Below, one piece after another: positions 34,700 through 47,257 of a DNA stretch of 64,000 bases (position 1 is its first letter; each line of letters begins with the position of its first letter). This DNA is from Alnus glutinosa (lineage: Eukaryota > Streptophyta > Magnoliopsida > Fagales > Betulaceae). Below the pieces are notes generated by a model. The model did no database searches. It was not told the DNA's origin and saw only the letters and a list, made by a program, of their open reading frames with translations. A program made the translations under genes and the position numbers. The DNA is taken from contig NC_084886.1 of the NCBI RefSeq assembly GCF_958979055.1, forward strand, positions 14,666,154 through 14,730,153, read 5' to 3'.

Positions 34700-35006
34700 C
34701 TTGTTATTTTTTCCCAACAAATTAGTAATTTAAAATTAAAAAAAGAAAAGTTGAATCATTGTTTTAAGTACTATTTTTAATATTTTATATTTGACAAAAT
34801 AATTCATTACTTTTTCAATAAATTTAAAAACATCTCAATTAAACCTTAATTTATATCCATTCGCCCATATCCATTCGATCTATAGCTACATCATCATATG
34901 GTAAATACGTTACAGAAAAGTGCCACATTATCCTAGTTCACAAACCAGATCGAACTTATGTGAATTCAAATCACAAACCATTTATTCATGCTAACACTAC
35001 CGGAGC
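34700..35006. other. Intergenic DNA at the 3' side of gene E
   Basis: AT-rich with no gene; includes the presumed 3' UTR of gene E. 'acgttacagaaaagtgccac' near 34909 recurs downstream of F (about 42936) and G (about 57850), so the 3' flank is shared by the E-F-G subgroup. Confidence 0.5.
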
Positions 35007-38000
35007 TCAAATCCTGAAACGCGGCAGCGCAGAAGTCCCATCAAGGTCTGTCTCATCGAAGGAGGCACAATAGTCTCTCACCGTGGTTTCTCGATACCTT
35101 GGAGGATTATCCTCAGACAACAACTCCTTAATGGGTCCGTAAACTTTTGAGGTTTGCCGAAGACCTGTGCAAAAAAAGCTCGCCACAGATACTCTTGGCC
35201 CCTCCCGATTTGCCAATACTCTGTGTCCACCACTTTTAAACCTATCATTTGTTATAAGCTGGAAAACACCAAAGGGAAGATATATATTGAAATTAATTAG
35301 CTACAGCAAATAAGTATCATTCTTAATTAATTCTTAACATCTTAAAGTTTTAAGACAATTTATGTGTTTAATACGGTATCAGAGTAAAGCATTATGTTTA
35401 AATTCTGACTTCACATTAATTGGCAGTTTGTTAGAACAGTCGGTAGCCCTTTTGATGCAAGCCTATTTATGAGCAGGCCAGTTCTACCAAAATGGTCATA
35501 TCTTGTGATTCCAATATCACTGAAGATCATTTTGGTGGCGTTAGAAATCTTATTCAACGGGATACAAAGTTATATTTCATATTTTCAATTCCAAAGTTTA
35601 ATAGGTCAAAATTGCTTGGCAATAGAAGTTTAACAATCTGGTTCGAGAAACTCAATAGATTCTCGATCGACCGAGAATGTTGCATCAAGTCTCCATAAAA
35701 AACCCAACGCATTTTGATGATGCACGACCAAAAGAGGATGCTTCAATAAGGTATTGGGGTTTCTTCTTTTTTCTTTTTTCTTTTTTCATTTAAAAATTAA
35801 GGTTTTTCGAAATAAGAATCGACTCGATTGATTGAGCCTATAGCTCGATCAACCGAGTTGTGGTAGGGTATTTTTGTCTCTTGTTTTTCAAGGCTACAAC
35901 CCTATTTTCTATTTAAGCTCGATAAAAAACCGCCTGACCATCCAGTATGTTGTTTTATCATTTTTTTTTTTTTTTTTTGTTTATCAATAAGACTACTTTA
36001 GAGAGTTTTTTCTTTAATTTCCCTACATTTAATCCTTGATTCTTCTTAATTTGTGGAAGAGTTGTACGCTGTGTAATTGTTCAATATTCTGCGAATTACT
36101 GCATGCACTACGCTGCATCCATATATCATCTTCATACTTATAGTTATGCATGTAATAACAAACTATAATATTAATAAATATGAAGTGTAATTATGAAATG
36201 AAAGAAAATGTAAGTGCAACAAGTATCTCCACTAATAACACCAGAGAAAATACAAGAATAATGAGAAGACTTGCCTGCAGAAGATCTCCAATGTTAACCA
36301 CCAGAGCCCCTGCTACGGGGGGGACGTCGATCCACTTGTCCTGGTAAGAAACTTGGAGGCCACCAATATGGTCTTGTAGAAGCACAGTGAAGAAGTCATT
36401 GTCAGTATGCGTGCCCGCGCCCATCGTCAACTCTGGCTGCGGACAAGCGGGATAGTAATGGCACAGGACCGCAACACCCTCACCGCAATCAATGTCATTT
36501 AGGTGCTCTGCTTTCAGCCCAAGCGCCTCCGACAACAACTCCAGCAATAAAATTCCCAAGTTCATCACTTGCTTCGAGTACTCTTCCATTATATCTCTGC
36601 AATTATATATATATATATTAACCGCGCGCATAAGGTGGACATGCGTGAAATGAAGGTCGATCATTCTTCATTCTCAATACTAAATGCAACAATTACAGTG
36701 AAAAGCTACCATGCTGATATCCAGAAAAATTATTCCCTGCAGTCGCCATGATCTGAATGGCCCATCTACAGCATTTGTATATCCACCCAATATATATATA
36801 TATGTGCTGATTTTATATGGAAGTTATAAGATCACCATTGTTATTAGGGATAAATTAAAATATTAATTAACAAAATAATAACTCTTAGCGTTTTCCTGTA
36901 CAAATTCCATGTCGTGGTCTGCCGTTGAACCGACCGGTCAAAAGATAAAAAGTCACTTAACCAGAATTCAACAGTACTATCTCAAATTCTAATTCGACAA
37001 TGATGGCTGGAATTAGGATCAGTAATTTTTGACACTATACACAAAACTCAACAGGAATCCAATTGGAAATTAAAATGTTAGAGTTAAGGAGTCTGACCCA
37101 TTTAATTAAATGGGTCGGTTAAGGTTGACTTATATAGTCTTATACACATGTTTCAACATGATCCAAACCCAATACGCAACATAATGACATGTAATTTTTT
37201 ACATGACATGCGAACCCGATACAAATTCAATACAAAATTAGATCGAAAGTTATGATTGAAGGATTTGACCCGTTGAATTAAATGGTTCGGTTTATAATTG
37301 ATATATATAGTCTTATAAACATACATCGACACAACTCGAACCTGACACGCAAACATAAATTACCACCCCTAAGTGAGATATATAATTGATTCCCTCACGC
37401 ACTCAACCTTAATGTATGAGATGGATGTAATTCAGTTTAGCAACTGAGATTATCATAAAGAAATACAAACTGTAAGGTCGTTTTTAAATTCTAAATGCCT
37501 AGATCTTAAAAATTTAATCCTGTGGATTAATTATGATGAATTGAACATGACATATATACCTGCATACAGCTGGCAAGTCTTCTGAGTTAGGGGGATCAGG
37601 AGCCATTATACAAAGAAATGTATCCCTCCAACAGGTCGCCGGTGCACTATACAGATCAAAGTTGCTGTTGTACACCAACTTTCTGGTGAGGTCACGCGTA
37701 TACAACTCTTTCCTCACATCATTATCTTGCTCAAAAAACCTACGCACCCCTTCCTTCATCTCCTCCAGAACACTCACAGGGATCGTATGATTGACAACCT
37801 GAAAGAAACCCCATGTTTCTGATGCATCACGAAGTCTTTCGACAACCTCCTTGCGCTTTATTACATCTTGGTCGATGCCGTGAAGGTCTATGACAGGAAT
37901 ACAAGAGTGGGTGTCACCAGAAACTGATGTATTGTCGAAGTCATCCGGTGGTTGATAGAATATACGAGGGATCTCGGTAATCCCAGCATCGACTAGTCCT

Positions 38001-38101
38001 TTAACACCAAGCTTCGTCTCATCAAAAGCCTTCAACTCACTTGCTCTATCATAGTCCGGCTTGAGTGTGGCCGGAGCTTCATCTCTTCCGGTAGCAACCA
38101 T
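35007..38101 (-). CDS. 2-oxoglutarate/Fe(II)-dependent dioxygenase E, 3 exons
   Basis: Exons run 38101-37560, 36596-36275 and 35258-35007 (542+322+252 nt), giving 371 aa unbroken. The start at 38101 (M-V-A-T-G-R-D-E) is chosen because F and G start with the same words; an upstream in-frame ATG at 38146 would add 15 residues. Intron 1 is 963 nt GT-AG. Intron 2 is 1,016 nt with GC donor (CTGCAG|GCAAGT) and TTTTCCAG acceptor. Iron ligands are H244, D246 and H300; R310-x-S312 completes the cosubstrate site. E differs from its sisters in 'VVNHTIP' (others VVNHGIP), 'RRFFEQD' (others RFHEQD) and 'KSGGHRVLA' (others KSVEHRVLA), which may alter its substrate. Same subgroup as F and G, but more diverged. 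Confidence 0.92.
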
Positions 38102-40048
38102 TTTTCCTTGTTTTGTGAGGCAACCGTTCAAGTTTAATTCGCTCAAATGGACCTCATTCTATAATCAACATTAGCACGTAATGAGGGACACAAGAAGATA
38201 GTTTTCTTTTTTCTCTATAATATTGATGAGAGTGACAAGAAATCTAAAGAAAGAAATTTCACCACTATGCTCCAGGACCAAGTAGTGCGGCTCACCGCCG
38301 TAACTCATAAAAGAGCATATATTCTAATTAAAACTAGAACATAAGATTAAGAATAATTTGTAAAATTATAAATACGAGCAGAACTCATCCTTTCATGTGA
38401 TTGATTTACGCATGCTGTAACATATTTCGTTTTAGTATATACTAGAATATACTTTATTTTCTGTGCATTAATACTAGAATAGACTTTTTTGTATATATAT
38501 GGGACTAATGAAGTTTTCCCCATTACAGACTCTTATTTTGGGATATACACCGACCTATTAAGGATTAACTACACATCAAACATGATTATGAGATAATCCT
38601 ATGCAGTACTTAATTGAGGTGTAAAAATACTAATAAACTTTAATGATTGCTCAAAATATTAGGTTTACCTGTATATAATTACGTACTATAAGTCATATAT
38701 ATCCAACCTGTTTTTGTAAATCAAAACCAACAATTAATAGAAGCCTAATTCCAAAAAATATTGCATATTAGCTTCTAAGTAACTTTAATTGGCTTTTTCA
38801 AAGCCAATAATGTTTGAGAATTGGGCCGACAGGCCGGGCACACGGCCCACAAAACTCATTTGCAAGAACCACAAAACTGATCCACAAGTACAAAACTAGT
38901 CTGAGGCCCGGTTCCATCGTGTAATGCGTAGCAGAGAATCCACGCCAATAACAATGAATTGAACTCCAAGCCGAATAATTGTAGAGGATCCTGATCTAAA
39001 TAACCATGCTCAATCCTACTATCCTGGATACACTCCTAATTAATTGAGGGATTGTATGGTGCTTAAACCTAGGCCATCGTGAGGAATAACCTATGATTAA
39101 GCTAAAACGTGACATGAACATTAAAGACGCTATAAGTTAAATGTAAGTCCCAGCAAAGTAAAAATGACTTTTGGCCCTAAATTCAAAACCCATACATAAT
39201 GCATTTATATCTCTCTCTCAAAAAATACTGATTTAAACACCGAAACTATCTCTTGCCAGCACTTGTTATTAGGCTAACTCTAGGGCTTGCATTCTTTTTC
39301 TTTTTTTTTTTTTTTTTTCCAGGTGTGAATTAATTGATCCAGCACCTAACACTGATCAAAAATGTTCTACAAATGATTTTTATCAGATAATCCATCATTA
39401 TCAGCTGCCACTTGAATGATGACATGGCATACGTAGGCTTTAGCTTTTTTAAAGCCAATAATGGTGTGTATATATATATATATAAGATAATCCGTCATTA
39501 TCAGCTGCCACTAGAAAGATCGATGTAGACGCACTCGGGGATCACCACGGGTTAACACTAATGAAGCTGTAGGCTTGTGAGTTGTGACATATATAGCGGC
39601 TGGCCTCCACCCTTTGCAGATTTGAGCCTCCAAGCAGTAGTGATCCAAGTGGCGGTGTGGGAGCAATCGGCCATCCCTATCTTCGCACATATATAAGTAG
39701 ATAAATGAGTCTTAAAGTTCATCAACGTTACGTCAAGGTTAGAAGACAAGAATAATATATAATAATAATATAGGACAATTATTTAGATGCATGCCAATTA
39801 AGAGATAAAAAAAGACAATTATTTATATATATGCTCACGAAAAAAAAAGGACAATAATTTTGATGCTTATAGTGACATTTGCATATTTAATTGACTTTAC
39901 AAGACAAAAATGTCGCTCTCATTTTGTTTAAGTCATCATTACGTTCTCTATAAAGTTTTACCTGCTACCATCTAGTGGACGTACAGTTTAACTTAACATA
40001 TCCTAAATTCCTAAAATATAATCAAAGACAATTAGACAGTAAGTTTTT

Positions 40049-40083
<35 letters not shown>

Positions 40084-40339
40084 CCATAGTTGTTAATCAG
40101 TACGTTATCAATTAGCTCAACATTTTAATCATATTATATATACTTATAAATAAACCCCTTGTAACATAATTATGTTCAAGTCATTCAATCAAATGTCCAA
40201 TCGATATCTTTTTACCAGTGGATGTAAGCCCCTAAAACTAAACCATCACAAATTTATGTATGCTCTCTCTTGCTTCACTATTTTCTTTATATTTTATTAT
40301 TATAGTTCTAAAATTACGAAAAGAAATTTGGTCATTAAC
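38102..40339. other. Intergenic DNA upstream of gene E
   Basis: AT-rich. Repeated words 'agccaataatg' and 'agataatccatcattatcag' / 'agataatccgtcattatcag' (39386 and 39484) mark a short direct duplication of about 100 bp. A TA microsatellite lies at 40053-40079. No gene recognised. The minus-strand 63-aa frame at 39749-39558 has no known domain. Confidence 0.4.
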
Positions 40340-40682
40340 AACCAAACTTTCAACGACAACTTTTGCTAGTTGTCGTTGTTGAATGCTTATCAACGACAAC
40401 TTTTGGATCGACGCTAATATTAAAAAAATATTGTCTACTAGCGATGACAAAAAGGTTATCGTTGATATATCGTCGCTAAAAACCTAACAGGAATTCTTTT
40501 CACACACAGGCAATAGTGGGAAGCTATTTGCGACGACAAAAGTCGTCGCCAATAGTAGTATATTAGCGTCTTCATTGAAGTTGTATCTAAAATTAAAACT
40601 CACATCCGCGACAACATATATGTGGTTGTCGATAGTTATATATCAGAGATTATACAAATGTCTTCGTTGATAGTGTATCTAA

Positions 40683-40716
<34 letters not shown>

Positions 40717-40760
40717 TTAAAACTCACATCAGTGATGACTCAAAGGTTGTCGTTGATAGT
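40340..40760. repeat. Repeats of 'cgacgaca / tgtcgtcg' type, DNA-transposon remnant
   Basis: Words such as 'caacgacaacttttg' occur at 40350 and 40391, and inverted forms ('gttgtcgttgat') at 40745. This pattern is common in subterminal regions of CACTA-like elements. Ends are not clear. Confidence 0.4.
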
Positions 40761-40829
40761 CTCTTTGAACTTAAAATAAATAATAATAATAATAATAAAT
40801 AAATAAAAACAACGACCATGCCACTAACA

Positions 40830-40875
40830 GCCAAATATAATACATTATCCTAGCTAGGAAGGTAGATGATTCAAA

Positions 40876-40923
<48 letters not shown>

Positions 40924-41371
40924 AAAAAAGAGAAACCAAAAGATCCCCTCATAACTGCCCAAACGAATGCCTACCAATTGCGTCTAATCAACAAGAGTGA
41001 GGATGCTATCTGCCGATCCAAGTTAGCCTAATGGGACCTGTGGTCTAATCGATTTTTTTTTAAAAGTGAACCCCCTTCCCTTTTCAAAAATTGGCTTTGA
41101 AGTTAAAGAGTCAAGCTCCCATCTTGACTTTGAGAGAGGATGCATGTTAGAATATTTCATATTAAAAGTACTGTTTTCTATTTCTTTGTAGGTTTATTAT
41201 CTTTCTTATTTGGTCTAGGATTTCTTGTTCACTACTCCTAATCTCTATAAATATAGATAATTGTTCTATAATTTATAATATACTTCAATATAGTCAAGAT
41301 ATAGTTCTAATTTTTCATCACTTTTCTCTTTCTACTTCCGCTCTTACTCTTTGATATTATATATTTCAACA
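40830..41371 (+). mobile_element. Copia-like 3' end: untranslated tail, polypurine tract and LTR
   Basis: The LTR is 41145-41371 (227 bp), starting 'tgttagaatatttcatatt' and ending 'atatttcaaca' (TG...CA), with a TATA-like 'ctataaatatag'. A purine-rich 'tttgagagaggatgca' precedes it. The upstream part (40830-41100), which holds a 39-base A-run (40884-40922), matches 63905-64000 ('acattatcctag', 'gatgattcaaag', 'gagaaaccaaaagat', 'ggctttgaagtt'), so both belong to one family. No coding part is left. Confidence 0.65.
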
Positions 41372-41549
41372 TTTTAATATCTCCCTTTTGTCCATTCCTC
41401 AATATATTTCCAATAATTGAAAACTACACTGACCTTAGCTCAAATAGAAAGAGAATCCGAAAGGCTTGTTAATGGTATTTAGCTTGGTTGAGCAAAAGGG
41501 TTTTTTTTTTAGTCATTTATAGAAATTACAATAGTATAATAGATCAACT

Positions 41550-42760
41550 CACTACAAAAAAATCACATTTTCTTGACCTTTTTTTCTAGATGGTTTTTAG
41601 AATTATAGTTTTACAGTCGATTTTATAAAACTGTTTGTAAATTTAGAGACGATTTTATTGAAACCGTCTGTATATTTTAATTTCCAAACGGTTTTATTAT
41701 AACCGTCCGCAAATTTACAGACGATTTTAATAAAACCTTCTAGTAATTAATATCCCGATAAATTTAGAGACGGTTTCTTAAGAAACTGTCTGTAACATTT
41801 TTTCTTTTCTTTTATTTTTTTTTTTTTTTTTTTTTTTTTTCCTGTTTCTTTCTTTTTAAAACAAAATCATTGATCGCTTTTTTAAAACAAAAGCCATCTC
41901 TCTGTTAGAGCTCTCTATCTCTCTCGTTCTTCTTCCTCTCTTTGGCCGGAGATTAAAGACGGGGGATGGGATTTGGACGGTCGGCGGGAACGGGATGATG
42001 CGAATGGGACGACAGGATCTCGCAACTGTAAAGAGTGGGTTTTCGGCCGGATCCGGCCGAAAGTGTCAAACCTACGTCGGTGTACATACGTGGGTTTGAT
42101 AGATCTGGCCAAAACCCACGCTCGGCAAGATCTATGGCCAGAATACAGAGAGAGATCTGGCCTAAACACATGGATTTCCAGTTCTCTCTTCCTCTCTCTT
42201 TCTCTCCCCCCTCCGACCTCCTCGTCACCAATCTCTTCCAAACTACCGGATGGATCTTTGTTTTTTTTTTTTTTTTGGGTTTGGATTGTGTTTGTTTTGG
42301 GTTTGGATTGTGATTAGGGTCATGGCTGCACTGTGGGTACCATTTGACGACATCTATTGCGGCCAGGGCTCTTCTGAGCCTTCCTTATGCGATGGGCTTT
42401 CAAGGGTGGGTTGGGGGAGTTGTCTGCCTTGTTCTTGTGAGTTTTGGATCACCACGCACATACAACTTGGTCGTCGACAACTCTAGTAGAACGTAGAAGC
42501 TTGATTGCTGGACAAAAAAAAATAACAAATTAAAAAAATAACAAATTCTAGACAGTTTTGGGCAAAACCGTCCAGAAAATTTTGGACGGTTTTGCCCAAA
42601 CCGTCTAGAATTACGGACTGTTTGGTCCAAATCGTTCGTAACCCAAATTAGCGACCCATTGTGCTGGACGGTTTGAAACCGTCTGGACCGTTTTCCAGAC
42701 AATTTTTTCCAATTTCTAGACGGTTTAAAACCGTCCAAAATTCCTGATTTTTTTGTAGTG
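41550..42760. mobile_element. Non-autonomous CACTA (En/Spm) element, 1,211 bp
   Basis: Ends CACTACAAAAAAATCA (41550) and TGATTTTTTTGTAGTG (ending 42760), flanked by ACT on both sides (41547-41549, 42761-42763), the expected 3-bp duplication. Subterminal repeats of 'gacggttt' / 'aaaccgtc' occur in both directions at both ends. The centre (41880-42480) is GC-richer and may be a captured gene piece. The overlapping ORFs there show no domain that I know. No transposase. Confidence 0.9.
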
Positions 42761-43001
42761 ACTTCATTGAAAGTAAAGTCTTTTGATAACATACCAATTA
42801 ACCATAAGAAGATTGAGAAGTCATCGCTTCAAGACCCATTTATTTAAGGCTACAAAATAACATAGATTTGATTTGGCCTTCAAACAAGGCACATAAACAT
42901 CACTACTCAAGCTTCATTAGCATATGCACGGCAAATATGTTACAAAAAGTGCCATATTACCACAAACCATTTATTCATCTCTAATTCTCTATTATCGGAG
43001 T

Positions 43002-46000
43002 TTAGAGCCTGAAATGCAGCAGCGCAGAAGTCCCATCAAGGCCTTTTCCTCTGTAGTACTCAACATAGTCTTTCACTGTGGTTTCCCTATACTTTGGAGG
43101 ATCATCTGCTGATAACAACTCCTTGATGGGTCCATAAAGTTTTTTGGTTGGCTGAACAGCCGTGGAAAAAAAGCTCGCCACAGATACTCTCGGCCCTACC
43201 CGGTTTGCTAATACTCTGTGTTCAACGCTTTTAAACCTGTCATTTGTTATAAGCTGGAAAGAGCAAAGGGAAAAACATGTAAATTAGTTGCAGCAAAAAA
43301 GGATCATTCTTGATTTTAGAGCATCAAAATTGACAAATACAAAAGAAATTTAGCTGCACCACAAATGAGTTAGAGAAAATTACTCAGAACCCAAAGACCC
43401 AAATCTCACTAGTACACAATAGAGATTATTTCTCAAATAATAAAAGAATGCAAACTTGTCTTTTATTGGGAACAAACGGTGACTTTGTTTCTCTCTTGTT
43501 CTCTCTCACATTCCTCCACTTTTTTTTCTCTCTTGTTTTGGCTCCTCCAAAACCAAGAAGAAATAGATTGCAGCGCTCTCTGATTTCATTTTTTTTGCAT
43601 GGCTTCCAAGAAGAGAAGTAAACCTCTTTTTATTGCTCCTAAGATGGGTCAAACTAGCAATACGAAATCAATACTAATTTGGGCTCAAAGCCGGCGAAAC
43701 AATGGAAGACCACTCCTTTTTGAGTTGGAGTTACGACTAGGCCCTACCATCATGAATTCAAGTCACGTCCAACAAATCTTCTTTAGATGCCTCCGCCAAA
43801 GCCCTTAAGGGCAATTACAATTCACAAGTACCACTAAAGTTCATGCATTTCTTGAATTAACTTGAGTATAAGACCTGATTTAGACAAAATACCACACTTC
43901 TCTACAGTCTCGTCGGCCACAATGTTTTCTTAGCTAACTATGTCTTCCTGTATACCCATTAACTGAATCAAAAGATCCTTCATCCTCCTCTACCAAAGAG
44001 AGAAATTGTTCTTTCCATTGAACTTCTTGACTTCATACTTAGTGCTCGCCATATTTACCGTAATTGCTAATCTGAATACTAAACCTTAGCTCTCAACATA
44101 CTATTTAGTGAGCCCTCCAAGGTATCAACGTTCCTAATAAATGGTATCATAGCCAATGGTGGTATGTAGTATGGTGGAGTAGCACAAGTACGTACAAAGG
44201 TACAAGGTGCGAGTATGGACAACAGTCCTTGGAGTAAGGGTCAAAAGTTTGTGGCATGAACACAAATGAAAGTCCCTAGAGTAGTGGCAAAGGTGTATGG
44301 CGCAAGCAAACTCATATAGCGTGCCCACCAGTAATATTCTTAGAGACAATGGATATGATTGACCAAAAAAAAAAAAAAAAACACACAAAAAAATAGAACT
44401 TTTGAGGGGGATTGTAGCAATGTGGTGACAAACCTGAGGTTATTTACCCATTATAAGTGGGTTTTGATAGGTTCTAATCAGGTATGGATTGGACCTCTCA
44501 GAGTGTCCGTGCATCATCAATGTACATGTAGTGTGTGATAGGAAATAGAAGCTATTTACATGTTCGAAGTCTTTTACTTGGGTGAGCTGAGATCATGATT
44601 ACACTGCACCAGAACAACCTCTGGCCCATGGCTTCAAATCCCGAGTCCTAATCTCTCAAAATAAGCTCATTTGGAAGCGCCCGTCTATGCCATTTACAGG
44701 ACCACATGGTATGTATGAAATTAAAATTAAGGTTATTTTATGAATACAAAGTATCATTACTAAAATTAAATGAAATAAGGTGTCACAAGTATGATCCAAC
44801 AACATTACACCCGAACAAACACAAGAATAATGCGAAGACTTGCCTGTAGAAGATCTCCAATGTTAACCACTAGAGCCCCTGGCACCGGAGGGATGTCGAT
44901 CCACTTGTCCTGGTAAAAAACTTGGAGGCCACCAATATGGTCTTGTAGAAGAACATTGAGGAAGTCATTGTCCGAATGCTTGCTTGTGCCCAATGTTAAC
45001 TCTGGCTGTGGGCAAGCAGGATAGTAATGGCACAGAACTGCAAGCCCCTCAGTGCAATCAATCTCATTTAGGTGGTTTGGGTTCAGCTCAAGCGCCTCTG
45101 ATAATAACTCGAACAATAAAATCCCCAACTTCATCATTTGCTTAGAGTACTGCTCCAATATATCTCTACAGGCATATATATACATATGATATTAATAAGC
45201 GCATTGGGTGGTCATTAAGTTTGAATCAAGGATCAGTTGATCCTACATTAAAATGAGATGAGCTAGGTCCATCAGGGATCATTGAGGAATTTCTACAAAT
45301 AGATTGTATGCGGTGACTCCTGCCCTGAGTGGAGAATGAATTTTAAATTCAATTCATTTCCTTTATATGACTACAGCCAATCACAATCGTATATATTTCG
45401 ACAACAAGAACCCATCACCATCTCATTCGAAAATGATGGGTGAATTATTTCCCAACTCAATCTAGTCTAGATATGTAGAAATATTTGATGGATGAATAAT
45501 ATGAGTGAGAAAGAGAAGAACGGACGCAGAAAGAGAAAGAGACTGATGATAATTAAATATTCTAACAAATTAATGAGATAATTAGAAATCCATATAATCT
45601 TTAAGGTCGTCGTTTTATGAATTTTAAAATGCCTAGACCTTAACAATAATCCTGTGGATTATATATTGCAAATCGCATACCTGCATGCAACTGGCAAGTC
45701 TTCAGCCTTTGGGGGATCAGGTGCCATTTGACAAAGAAATGTATCCCTCCAATTAGACGCTGGAGCGCTATACAGATCAAAGTTGCTGTTATACACCACC
45801 GGTCTCTTGGGGTCACGCGTATACAACTCTTTCTTCACTTGAGTATCTTGCTCATGAAACCTATGCACACCTTCCTTCATCTCCTCCAAAACACTCACAG
45901 GGATCCCATGATTGACCAGCTGAAAGAAACCCCACGTCTCCGACGCATCACGAATGCTTTCAACAATCTTCTTGCGTTTTATTACATCCTTCTCGATGCC

Positions 46001-46222
46001 TTGGAGATCTATGACAGGAATATTAAACTGGGTGTCACCAGAAGCTGAGACATTGTCAGTGTCATGCGGTGGGTGATAGAATATACGAGGGATCTCAGTA
46101 ACCCCAGCATCCACTAGTCCTTTAACGCCGAGCTTTGTGTCATCAAAAGCCTTCAACTCACTTGCCCTATTATAGTCTGGCTTGAGCGTTGCCGGAACTT
46201 CATCTCTGCCGGTAACGACCAT
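43002..46222 (-). CDS. 2-oxoglutarate/Fe(II)-dependent dioxygenase F, 3 exons
   Basis: Exons run 46222-45681, 45165-44844 and 43253-43002 (542+322+252 nt), giving 371 aa unbroken. Exon 3 has no internal start and is easy to miss; it reads from [16 protein letters not shown] to the end LLHFRL and stop without a break. Intron 1 is 515 nt GT-AG. Intron 2 is 1,590 nt with GC donor (CTACAG|GCAAGT) and TTTCCAG acceptor. Iron ligands are H244 (in HSD), D246 and H300; R310-x-S312 present. HSD replaces the usual HTD, which still fits HxD. Exon 2 begins DILEQ where E and G have DIME(E/Q). Nearest relative is G (introns and upstream also align). Same likely role: cytosolic oxygenase of a small metabolite, substrate unknown. 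Confidence 0.93.
43371..44450. other. Extra DNA in gene F intron 2, possible retroelement remnant
   Basis: F and G introns align up to about 43370 and again from about 44450 ('agtgggttttgataggttct'). The stretch between is specific to F. It holds 'aatggtatcatagcc' (44138), like a worn tRNA-Met primer site, and 'cttttgagggggattgtagc' (44399), like a polypurine tract followed by an LTR start. No coding domain is seen. Confidence 0.45.
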
Positions 46223-47043
46223 TTTGGTTCTTTGGTGATTAAACCGAGGAAGTTCTGCTCAAATGGGCCTCATTATGTTATATGCTAATACAAAAGAAGA
46301 TATGTGACCAGAAATGTAAAGAAAGCAACTTGACAAGGATATGCACCAGGCCACTAGAAGCCCTTCCGAAACGCCCCACTTGACGAGGAAAGATTGTCGG
46401 CACTCGGCTCCCTATTGACTACTTTATATATATATATAGATCCCTATTGACTACTTTTAGTCCTTCACTATTGTGTAGCAGAGAAAAATGCTATGGTTAT
46501 CTCCCCGGCTGATGATCGAGTCAACTAATGAATAATGATAATATAAAATAAGAGGTGGGGATAGAAGAATGAATGTGTGCCACAGTTGTGCCCCCCTTCT
46601 AGATGGAATGAAATGAGGGTATGCCATGCTAAAATTACTCAATATAATCCAGCACATCCAACCAGTCGAATCATCTTTGCCATTCGCTCTAAAATTCTCA
46701 AAACGTGGCATGGCTTTTATATTTATTATTGAATTTGAGATGAATTACTTTTAAATTTTGATTCAATTGTAATTTTAAAAATCTTCTTACATTTAAGAAT
46801 AAATTGAAAATATGAGTCTTACATTTCATATTATTCTAAAAAGAATTGGGTTTAGCATTTTTGAAAAAATATGCGGTCGTAAAAACGAAGGTAAATGTCA
46901 TTGTCACCAGCATTTTTACAAATTGCCGTGATTTTTTTTTTTTTTTTTTTTTTATCAAATAGCAGCTATTCTCAGAGAACATCACGAAATTGACTCCTTT
47001 ATTGCAGCGTTTTCTTAAAATGTCGCTAAATTGGTTAGTTATA
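46223..47043. repeat. 5' flank of gene F, duplicated upstream of gene G
   Basis: Aligns with about 62232-63310: 'gttctgctcaaatgggcctc', 'gaagcccttccga', 'tatctccccggctgatgatc', 'gaatgtgtgccacagttgtg' and 'attctaaaaagaattgggtt' occur in the same order. It holds the promoter of F. The alignment goes on past the MITE to about 47400 / 63470. Confidence 0.85.
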
Positions 47044-47111
47044 GAAATGTTAGAGCATCTACTGTGGTTCTTTTTGGGTCTTTCTATGCTGACTTGGCGT
47101 ATCATTTTTTT

Positions 47112-47152
<41 letters not shown>

Positions 47153-47257
47153 ACAGCTTGTAACCGATTCTTTCTCTATTCCTATTTTCTTCTGTTCCAA
47201 GTCAGTATTGCACAAAAAGACCCAAAAAAGACCACAGAAAATGCTCTAGCATTTTTC
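47044..47257. mobile_element. MITE in gene F upstream DNA, absent from the G copy
   Basis: Left end 'gaaatgttagagcatctact' and right end 'aatgctctagcatttttc' are imperfect inverted repeats. Inside, 'ctttttgggtctttctatgc' and 'gcacaaaaagacccaaaaaa' extend the hairpin. The centre has a 34-base A-run. In the G flank the sequence runs straight through this point (about 63311-63330). Confidence 0.7.

Noticed and set aside
38102-38146. Upstream ATG of gene E at 38146
   Set aside because: It would add 15 residues not seen in F or G, which begin at the position of the inner ATG (38101).
41915-42792. Several ORFs of 78-130 aa
   Set aside because: Overlapping frames on both strands inside the non-autonomous CACTA element, none with a recognisable domain.
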